DNA from: Pycnopodia helianthoides
Taxonomy: Eukaryota > Echinodermata > Asteroidea > Forcipulatida > Asteriidae
Direction: 5' to 3'
DNA length: 64,000 bases
Assembly: GCA_032158295.1 (NCBI GenBank)
Contig: CM063256.1
Coordinates: forward strand, 17,752,284 to 17,816,283
Shown here one piece after another: positions 59,001 through 64,000 of this stretch. The position numbers were made by a program, and so were the translations under genes. The stretch's first letter is position 1; every line of letters starts with the position of its first letter. The notes below the pieces were generated by a model. The model was not told where the DNA came from. It worked only from the letters and a program-made list of their open reading frames with translations, and did not search any database.

Positions 59001-62000
59001 GAAGTCTTTATTACTAAACACCTGGCCACATACTTGGGCCTAATTTATTCTTGTAGCAAGGAATTCACTACAGATGCAAAAGGGATGTTAGATTAGTGGT
59101 CTAGGGAAGAATAAATCTACCATCCTCTAGTTCTTTGGAGTTACCACTGGGGATCTTTCATTTTGCCACTGCCAGTCTGACAGGATTATTTTAGCAGAAT
59201 TGCCGGAACCATTTTTTCTTTGAAAGGCAAGCAGGCCTGGAATTTCATCTTTGAGAGGCAGGCATGCCACTTTTCCTTGGATCAGCTGATTTCGTTTTTT
59301 TTTAATTCTCAGTTTTATCATTCAAAATTGAGAAATATTGTACAAAATCATTGACATTTTGTAATTTCCTCTTTTTCGGTGAAGTTACAGTTGCATGCCT
59401 GGAGAGGGCAAGCCAGTTGCATTTTGCAAAGGGCACTTTCATTGGAAGATCTTAAAGTCTATGGGAAACTTTTGTAGGGGCACTAAGGCCAAGAGCAGGG
59501 AACAGAGGCCATGGCCTCCGTTCCCTCCTTGTAGTTCCAGGCCTAGGCAAGAGAACAGAAATTCTGTTTGAAGCATCGGTAGAGTGCACACAGTCAGAGT
59601 GTGTCATGAGAAAGAAATTTGTCTCTAGGGCCATTGGAGACCTGTCCCTTGAAAAAATGTAGGTAGAATAACAGCAATGTCTAAGCCATTTTGACAATTT
59701 TGAAAATTGCTTGGTATTCTACATTTATTTTTTTTAAAGGACAATTCTGCGATTGCCCTACAGCCAAATAGCTTTCTCGTGACATACTCTGACTGTGTGG
59801 GAAATTCCATGCCTGTATCATCAAAGGCACAATTTTCCCAAATACTTCCCCTATTTGCCACACCTAGTACTGCTATAGACTTTGTAATGGCCAAGCGGCT
59901 TAGAGCATCGGATTCAAGTTCTGGAGATTGAGTCGTCGGGGGGTGGGTTCGAATCATGGTCATGACACTTGTGTCCTTGAGCAAGATGCTTTACTTTAAT
60001 TGCTTCTCTTCACCCAGGGGTATGAATGGGTACCTGTGAGGGTAGAGGTCGATATTGTGTTTGAAAAAGCCTTCAGAGCGCCATGACAGCACGGGGCTGC
60101 ATACTCCTCAGGGAGCTGAGAAAGATTACAGGAATGCTATTGGCCCAATAACCAGGTCACTAATGTAAAGCACATTGATATGTTATTGTAAAATGCTTTT
60201 TATAAGAACTAGTTATTAGTTATTATTATTATTAATGGGTGAGCTTCCAGATTGGAGCTGATTAATTTTTTGTACCATTTTATTCTTCTTTTTTTCAAAG
60301 GATGGTACCAAGGTGTTTTCTGCATCATGTGATAAGACAGCCAAGATGTGGGACCTGAACAGCAATCAATCGATGCAAGTTGCACAGGTAAAACCTACTA
60401 AAACTGTCAAGGGACATTCTGGCTGGCTGAGTTGTTTCTTTCAATCAATCAATCAATCATACACAATTTATAAAGCGCCTAACTCAAGGTTTGCTCAAAG
60501 GCGCTGAGGCACAGAAGAAATAAATAAGTCATTGATGGTAAGCCTCCTGAAACAAGAGGGCTTTCAGAAGTGTTGTTGAAGGATGTTGTGTCCCTGATGT
60601 GTTTTTTGCCTGCCTTTTGCGACTTGGGACCCAGGTTTGAATCCTACCCACTGATTGGAGTCATGCAGGTGGATTGGGGTTTCAGTCCTTACCATTTAAA
60701 GGAACATTACAGAATTGGTTTTTGCTAACAAAACAGTTGCTGGCAGTGTAAGCACTTTATGTAATCCATCATATACATAAACTGACAAACCTGTAGAAGT
60801 TTGAGATGGATCCGCCAACTGGGTCACAAGAAAATAGTGAAAAACCGATTACACATTTGCATTAAATCATATAGGTTCAACAAACGAATAAAACGCTCAC
60901 TGAGCGATAAACTCCAATCGGAAAATTAGTTTATTCATTTCTCATCAAATATGGCATTTCAGACAGAAATATTTCAAAGGATGTTTTCTACTATCGTCAT
61001 CATTAGACCGTGTAAGTTTTATGTAAATCTGTAATCAAAAGTATATTTTACAATTACCAATTCTGTAATGTTCCTTTAAACTTGTTATGCCAATTTCCAT
61101 TTTAAATTAAATGGTCTAATATCCATGAGTACATTTAGTTGTTATTTTGTTAACTGCTTGATGATTTTTATATTTTATATTATTTTACACTGGTTGTTTA
61201 TCGGTCAGGCCTTCAAATCTGTACAACTTTTTTGTTTACTCTATTTGATTCTTCTTTATACATGTTAGGCCTATATCTAATCATGCTGATTTCCATTTTA
61301 AAGCAAATGATCTTATACCTATGACATGTATGAATTCATTTATTTGTTAATTTTTTGACTGCTTGAGGATTGTTATCATTTTTACGCTGATTGTTTATTG
61401 GTCAGCCCTTCAAATCTGTACAACTTTTTTTCTTCTTTCTTTATGTAATTATTAATGTATTGACCTACATGTATTTCACGACACACAGCGCACTTACACA
61501 CGCCTGTCCTGTCGCCCATTTTGCGAGTCAAAATGTACACAAAGGAATTGACTTTCAAAATGGTGGAAATGGTAGATGCCCATTGTGCGGAGGTGCGTTG
61601 TGCGCTGTGCGAGGGGTCAATTTTTCTTATTTACACTGATAAACTGGTTATCATAATATTTATCATCACAACAATTATTTTGAATTTTAATTGAATTTAC
61701 CAGAGTTAATGTACATGTACATGTTTGTCGTTTGATTTTTATAAAACAAGGAGGGTAGTGGTAGCACATAAAGACTAACTAATTACATAAAAAAACGCAT
61801 GAGCTTTTTTTATTTTTTCATGTAATTAGTTAGTCTTTAAGTGCTACCACTACCCTCCTTGTTTTATCGATTAGACTAACATGGCTATTTTTTAGTATTG
61901 ATTTGTATGTAATCGGTATTCGCCACCATAGTCTTGACCTCATTGCCAGTTCACCAAACCGCAAGCGTAGTAGCATGTTCATGCCGTTCGGCATCTTTCT

Positions 62001-64000
62001 CCTTAAAGAACCGAAAATAACTGCACTTATGACTCTTACTAGTATTCTTGCAACCTGCTGCAAAGAACTTCACCACATTTTACTGTTATTTTTGCCGGTT
62101 TTTGATACTATTGCGACGGTAAAAAGTTATTTCAACGTTAAAAAGTGTAAGTCTGTGCTCTGTGTTGAGTGTACGATCAATGTGTTCTTAAAGAAGTGTC
62201 GTGAACAAGTGTCAAGGAAGTGAGCATGACCTGAGAAGGAATGATTTCCAAACAATCAGTTGACAATGAAAAGTAGATACAATTTTTGTTTTGATTGTTG
62301 ACAGTCGTTGTTTGATCTCTCTTCCCTTCAGCACGATGCGCCGATCAAAACTATCCATTACATCAAGTCTCCTAATTATTCTTGTATCATGACAGGCAGC
62401 TGGGATAAAACACTCAAGGTAAGCGCTTGCCGAGCAAGCTTTCTGCAGGTTATCAATGAAATTTATAAATTAAAAAATGTTTTTTCTTGCCAGCATAGTG
62501 TTAGCCTTTTTTCTTGCCAGCATAGTGTTAGCCTTTTTTCTTGCCAGCATAGTGTTAGCCTTTTTTCTTGCCAGCATAGTGTTAGCCTTTTTTCTTGCCA
62601 GCATAGTGTTAGCCTTTTTTCTTGCCAGCATAGTGTTAGCCTTTTTTCTTGCCAGCATAGTGTTAGCCAGAGGGGTGTCTGGGTATCTTTTGGACACCCT
62701 GTTTTATCGATCATTTACATGTAATGTATTGTAAGTGAGCAATGTGGACACCCAGTTAAAAAATTTCCAGCAAATGTGGACACCCTTTCACCAAATCCTG
62801 GCTAAAACTTTGCCTGCTGGCTTTATTTCCCTCTGCAGAAATATCTTATCTTACAACTTGGGGAACACAAAAAAGAGAGAAATTATGCCAGTCGATATTT
62901 TAGCTCCCCCCCACCCTTCCACCTAAAAAAGAAAAGAAAAGAGAATAATGTAGCAAATCAACTTGTCCCCCCCCCCATCAAGGTAATGCCTTTGATGCCC
63001 CCACAGTCCATAGATGCTAAGGCTGAGGTAGCGGACATTTTCATTTTGACTATCTGCTTTCCTGGTTTCCTGTCGATAATGCTGGATGTTTCTGGAGAGA
63101 AAGACAACCTGTTCCAAAGAAATTCTTTCTTAGCGTTGCCAATTCTCTCTGAAATGAACATTTTGCAGTCGACGGTTGGCGACTGATAAACTGGTTTCTC
63201 TCTACATTCAGATGCGTGATTGCCCAGAATATTTTCCTGATTTCAGGATTTGATCAAAACCACCTTAAAGGCCCTATACACTAGTGGTAAGATCGAAAAA
63301 GACAATGTTCACAGATTCACACATAACTTACATGATTTAAAGTTAGTAATGGTAGAAAGGGTTCCTTAAAATATTTCTGCCTAAAATGCTATCGTTTCTG
63401 AGAAACGAGTAAAACAATAGTAATTATCGCGCGCGATAACTTGAAAAAACAGAAAACACATAAGATCTCTTTTCACTATTTTCTCGTGACCTCGACCAAT
63501 TGAGCTCAAACTTTCACAGGTTCGTTTGTTCATGCATATGTTTAATCACACAAAATGTGGACACTGATTTTGAGCTGTTACCAAAAGTGTACAACACCTT
63601 TAAGCCTTTACATTTTCTTGAAAGAAGTAATGCAGACACCAAAGGGAGAAAGAAAAAGTCCACATTGTGCCCAAACCTGTAGTGCAAGTGTTTCTGGTGA
63701 TGCACAGAGTCTGTAAACCCCTTGAAGTGTAACATTTAAGACGTTCCTGGTCTAGAATGAAGGGTCCCCTTAGCCTTTAGTCAAGTCGCACGCAGCACCC
63801 CCAGATATCACGCCCCAAAAAAAGACCAGCGCGTGACACCTGGGGGTGACGTGCGCACCTTGACTAAAGGCTAAGGGGACCTAGGCCTGCAAGCCATTTT
63901 TCAGGAACGTTCACATTCGTCCAATCTCATCCCTGTACATTACTCCCAATGAATATTTTCTTCTTTTCCATACAGTTTTGGGATACACGGTCACCCAACC
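50074..64000 (+). CDS. RAE1: RAE1 mRNA export factor (WD40), first five coding exons, 3' truncated
   Basis: WD40 protein that binds the GLEBS motif of NUP98 at the nuclear pore and acts in mRNA export and mitotic spindle control. Exons: 50074-50277, 53090-53182, 60301-60387, 62332-62418 and 63976 to the window end. All but the last are multiples of 3, and every junction is phase 0. The N-terminus [20 protein letters not shown] is the usual Gly/Phe-rich head, then [87 protein letters not shown], and FWDTRSPN at the edge. This is about the first 160 of roughly 360-370 residues. The start is the ATG at 50074, just after a TTTTTCCCGTCGACAG acceptor-like site, so an upstream non-coding exon is likely. 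Intron 2 is enlarged by a retrotransposon. Confidence 0.95.
50628..51010. repeat. Foldback MITE family E, diverged copy
   Basis: Begins GGGCCCAAATTCATAGAGCT and ends AGCAGCTCTATGAAATTGGG plus CTC, as in the element at 4774. The interior has AGTTACAAAATGATACATG-like and inverse segments with many substitutions. RAE1 intron 1. Confidence 0.75.
51439..51669. repeat. TTAA-MITE family C, full palindromic copy
   Basis: TTAA at 51439-51442 and 51666-51669. The left arm (CTTCATGATCATAGCAG, then GTGGTTGTAC) and the right arm (GTATACAACCACAGGCCTGA, then TGATCATGTTGACAG) are imperfect inverse copies of about 105 bp. RAE1 intron 1. Confidence 0.8.
52509..52651. repeat. MITE family C, partial copy
   Basis: From GGTGCGTGCTGGCTGTCACA to GATCATGACGACAGTCCCCC; right arm and centre of the family. 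It abuts the family B element at 52652 and shares the TTTAA at the junction. Confidence 0.7.
52652..53052 (+). repeat. TTAA-MITE family B, copy next to RAE1 exon 2
   Basis: TTAA at 52652-52655 then AGGCACAGTACACGTTTGGT; right end ACCAAACGTACATGTATACA then GCACC and TTAA at 53049-53052. Ends 37 bp before RAE1 exon 2. Confidence 0.82.
53208..53667 (-). repeat. 3' LTR of the Ty3/Gypsy element
   Basis: 460 bp (457 bp if counted from TGTAG to CCACA on the minus strand). Same length as, and by reading identical to, 58613-59072. On the minus strand it starts TGTAGTGAATTCC. On the plus strand it holds CTAAATAAAG and TTTATTAC, candidates for processing signals, but I cannot place the R region. Confidence 0.93.
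53668..53682 (-). promoter_or_regulatory. Polypurine tract
   Basis: On the minus strand CTGGAAGGGGACTAA lies directly before the 3' LTR, the expected place for the primer of plus-strand DNA synthesis. Confidence 0.75.
53817..56906 (-). CDS. Pol polyprotein: protease, RT, RNase H, integrase
   Basis: 1029 residues from the codon at 56906, uninterrupted. The frame is open upstream to the gag stop, so there is no need for its own start. Aspartic protease active site DTG at 24-26. RT with YIDD at 322-325. RNase H acidic residues D474, E515, D540 and D585. Integrase zinc finger H669, H673, C703, C706. Integrase core D735, D794 and E830 with the DD35E spacing. A PPYNGPF (GPY/F) motif follows the core. 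No chromodomain is seen after it; the tail is Ser/Pro/Arg-rich. The key catalytic residues are all present. Expressed from gag probably by a -1 frameshift near GGAAAACTAG at about 56932-56941. Confidence 0.95.
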   Translation of the reverse strand: MSGKPQSRLFYITDRISGTRFLIDTGAEVSVLPPTKTDRKNSSPYTLQAVNKSTIATFGEKSMTIDIGLRRAYKWIFIIAEVPFPIIGADFLRQFSLVVDVKNYKLIDSQTELEISGSKTSVLSPKPMFSIPEIDNVFLDLLSQFPELTRQNFDETAIKHTVTHHIRTTGPPVFSRPRRLAPNKLTIAKAEFNHMLELGIIRPSESAWSSCLHMVPKKTGDWRPCGDYRSLNNVTVPDRYPIPHIHDFTASLQGKNIFSKIDLVKAYHQIPIETSDIPKTAITTPFGLYEYVRMPFGLRNAAQTFQRFIDQVLHGLDFVYAYIDDLLIASVDKEQHQQHLKIVFERLRHYGVIMSPGKCQFGVKSLEFLGHSIDNNGILPLMNKVKVIEDFPIPESIRKLREFLGLINFYRRFIPDCAEILQPLTDLLKGKSKKQSIVLPDTALQAFQKSKASLAKATLLVHPDSEASLCLITDASNVAVGGALHQSVNNVMKPIAFFSKRLQPAETKYSTFGRELLAVYLSIRHFRHMLEGREFYILTDHKPLTYSFAAKPDRFSPREIRHLDYISQFSTDIRYVKGSENGAADALSRLYIDNVTPTITTVTAVNFDAIASKQKTDEELIKLRISSNLQFKEYPLFTTHGTITCDTSTTHPRPYIPKEFRRDVFNSIHGISHPGIRATQRLMTERFVWPAINKDVRTWTRNCIQCQRAKVHRHSVTPLSTFDTTHIRFNHVHIDIVGPLPPSRGFTYLLTCIDRFTRWPQAIPISDISAETIARAFVDGWIANFGVPATITTDRGSQFESKLFENLSKLLGCNRTRTTAYHPQANGLVERFHRQLKSSFKAQTEPNRWTESLSLILLGIRTSLKTDLGCSVAELVYGTTLRLPAEFVVPSVDLKSVDPNNYVDRLRQHMSELQPKQPRHSQRSTYVPKELFTCTHVFVRIDRVKKPLQPPYNGPFRVIERRNKYFIINVNGKHDSISVDRLKVAHTDFEPTVPPSAKALPSSTSNTTPDEPSRCTRSGRRVHWPSRYR
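56933..57808 (-). CDS. Gag structural protein
   Basis: 291 residues from ATG at 57808. The capsid-like part has [20 protein letters not shown], then [20 protein letters not shown], then a helical [20 protein letters not shown] segment, as in many invertebrate Ty3/Gypsy Gags. Near the C-terminus an Arg/Ser-rich stretch ([13 protein letters not shown]) is followed by [18 protein letters not shown], a Cys/His nucleocapsid knuckle of the variant kind with spacing unlike CCHC. Ends AQTQEN just upstream of pol. Packages the element RNA in particles. Confidence 0.93.
   Translation of the reverse strand: MATDPQVKHEPLAAVSLKLPPFWRNDPTIWFAQVEAQFQTRGITSQLTKFSYVVSSLQPEIAQEVRDLLISPPAENPYDKLKIELVKRTSESEQKRLHQLLISEELGDKKPSQLLRRMKQLLGDNKLEDKILRQLFLQRLPQNVQLILASSGDAVDPEQLALIADKILEVAVPYSVSTVNVGAAAAATQPTIVPQSFDSRLGELQTQVSQLTMLVQNLVTSEPRGSHSRSYDNRGRSKERRSQNASRSRSRSKPNQERANTECWYHWRFGSKAHKCVKPCSFVENAQTQEN
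57856..58578 (-). CDS. SGNH (GDSL-like) hydrolase ORF upstream of gag
   Basis: 240 residues from the first ATG at 58578, complete, ending 47 bp before gag and in a different frame. The four conserved blocks of the SGNH superfamily are in the expected order: block I LFVADSRG (Ser10, with ADS in place of GDS), block [13 protein letters not shown] (Gly37), block [12 protein letters not shown] (Asn69 in G-x-N-D), and block V LYDGLHGD (Asp209, His212 in D-x-x-H). Fold prediction, from motif spacing, is an esterase-like alpha/beta domain. A basic segment [11 protein letters not shown] lies before block V. SGNH esterase domains are known in ORF1 of some CR1/L2-type LINEs; I know of no standard Ty3/Gypsy element with one. 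Enzyme activity and substrate are unknown. The first in-frame sense codon is further upstream (GTG at 58608) but overlaps the primer-binding site. Confidence 0.82.
   Translation of the reverse strand: MIRFLFVADSRGNKFSKYSKPKDKAFPFTVDFVILRGAKIYNLVGPTIRRLNSYSASDVVVVRLAAGINDLTTFVYDITHEYRVLKSSNHTPESLFHELNNFERAILTARANTLVTFTTIPPASFAKFQSSKKLRVPIIPEADIQTFQHNHDSIIDEVNEKIISHNSIPQGGVLLRSLSWHNTIRTDEKRTRRGKSTRNKRNHFAHLYDGLHGDSKLKQRWFLEMYKSFDFDHTALQRLK
58598..58611 (-). promoter_or_regulatory. Candidate primer-binding site
   Basis: On the minus strand CTGGTGATCCCGAC lies one base inside the 5' LTR, where a tRNA 3' end should pair to prime reverse transcription. The TGG start fits the complement of a tRNA CCA end. 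I cannot assign the tRNA. Confidence 0.65.
58613..59072 (-). repeat. 5' LTR of the Ty3/Gypsy element
   Basis: Matches 53208-53667 base for base as far as I can read, including length. It carries the promoter for the element, directed against RAE1. Confidence 0.93.
59887..60236 (+). repeat. tRNA-derived SINE, near full-length
   Basis: Head ATGGCCAAGCGGCTTAGAGC with GGGTTCGAATCATGG, body TTGAGCAAGATGCTTTACTT and CTTCACCCAGGGGTATGAAT, then CCTCAGGGAGCTGAG, and a (TTA)n tail at about 60217-60236. Same structure as 16001-16336. Ends about 65 bp before RAE1 exon 3. Confidence 0.82.
60696..61079. repeat. TTAA-MITE family A, copy 4
   Basis: TTAA at 60696-60699 and 61076-61079, ends AGGAACATTACAGAATTGGT and CCAATTCTGTAATGTTCCT. 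Best preserved ends of the four copies. RAE1 intron 3. Confidence 0.9.
61743..61865. repeat. 123-bp foldback with 46-bp arms
   Basis: Left arm 61743-61788 starts AAAACAAGGAGGGTAGTGGT; right arm 61820-61865 is its reverse complement with one mismatch (AA for AT in the middle). 31-base spacer rich in A and T. RAE1 intron 3. Confidence 0.92.
62480..62668 (+). repeat. Seven tandem 27-bp units resembling splice acceptors
   Basis: Exactly 7 x 27 bp of TTTTTCTTGCCAGCATAGTG plus TTAGCCT, nearly without variation. Each unit is a pyrimidine run followed by CCAG. Begins 61 bp after RAE1 exon 4. Because 27 is a multiple of 3, all frames read through (SLFSCQHSV and so on); none is a gene. Confidence 0.95.
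63265..63602 (+). repeat. TTAA-MITE family B, diverged copy
   Basis: TTAA at 63265-63268 then AGGCCCTATACACTAGTGGT; right end CCAAAAGTGTACAACACC then TTAA at 63599-63602. Interior TTGAGCTCAAACTTTCACAG as in other family B members. RAE1 intron 4. Confidence 0.75.
63741..63910. repeat. 170-bp foldback element
   Basis: ACGTTCCTGG at the left and CAGGAACGT at the right; inner arms GGTCCCCTTAGCCTTTAGTC (63763) and GACTAAAGGCTAAGGGGACC (63862-63881) are perfect complements, with weaker pairing through GCACCCCCAG and CTGGGGGTG near the centre. Ends 65 bp before RAE1 exon 5. Confidence 0.85.

Larger units (their letters stand above)
53204..59076 (-). mobile_element. Complete Ty3/Gypsy LTR retrotransposon with extra SGNH ORF
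   Basis: About 5.87 kb in antisense orientation in RAE1 intron 2, 21 bp past the exon 2 donor. Order on the minus strand: 5' LTR (59072-58613), primer-binding site, SGNH-hydrolase-like ORF, gag, pol (protease, RT, RNase H, integrase), polypurine tract, 3' LTR (53667-53208). A 4-bp duplication GATG is at 53204-53207 and 59073-59076. The protease-RT-RNase H-integrase order places it in Ty3/Gypsy. All ORFs are open and the LTRs match throughout by eye, so the insertion is recent and may be polymorphic. Confidence 0.95.

Noticed and set aside
62308..62734. Overlapping ORFs of repeated [18 protein letters not shown] and TLCWQEKRL
   Set aside because: All come from the 27-bp tandem repeat, open in every frame because 27 is divisible by 3.

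Overview
This is an animal nuclear genome window: long introns, GT-AG splicing, 5 host genes, and roughly half or more of the visible non-coding sequence made of repeats. The host genes are metazoan types (BTB-kelch, IQANK1, calpain, PAK1IP1, RAE1). The dense TTAA-flanked miniature inverted-repeat elements and tRNA-derived SINEs resemble those of echinoderms, and a sea star is my best guess. That placement is inference and not proven by the sequence.

Layout, left to right. A kelch-like gene on the minus strand (365-3381) has its BTB and BACK exons here and its kelch propeller beyond the left edge. A repeat-rich gap follows (3382-8443) with a decayed LINE reverse transcriptase fragment. IQANK1 lies on the plus strand (8444-18384, 11 exons). 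It runs tail-to-tail into a calpain on the minus strand (22580-33070, 11 exons) that has an N-acylation motif and no penta-EF-hand domain. After a gap containing a ~2.2 kb inverted-repeat element comes PAK1IP1 on the minus strand (38377-46407, 9 exons). It is head-to-head, across ~3.7 kb, with RAE1 on the plus strand (50074 to beyond 64000, first 5 coding exons).

RAE1 intron 2 holds the most notable item: a complete Ty3/Gypsy LTR retrotransposon in antisense orientation (53208-59072). Its two LTRs look identical, its GATG target duplication is visible, and gag and pol are open. It also carries an additional ORF upstream of gag. That ORF has all four conserved blocks of an SGNH (GDSL-like) hydrolase, with Ser10, Gly37, Asn69 and an Asp209-x-x-His212 pair. 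I do not know of this domain as a standard Ty3/Gypsy component.

Other points for the reader. (1) Three host genes contain single-base gaps that break otherwise well conserved exons (IQANK1 exons 5-6, calpain exon 4, PAK1IP1 exon 4). Each exon is restored in both frame and splice phase by the missing base(s), which suggests indel errors in the assembly rather than pseudogenes. (2) The C-terminal half of IQANK1 resembles an AAA module of dynein heavy chain. (3) A ~91-bp tandem array has copied the 3' splice site of calpain exon 4 several times. (4) A 7 x 27-bp array just after RAE1 exon 4 is built of splice-acceptor-like units. (5) Several families of TTAA-flanked MITEs, tRNA-like foldback elements and a perfect 148-bp inverted repeat are present.
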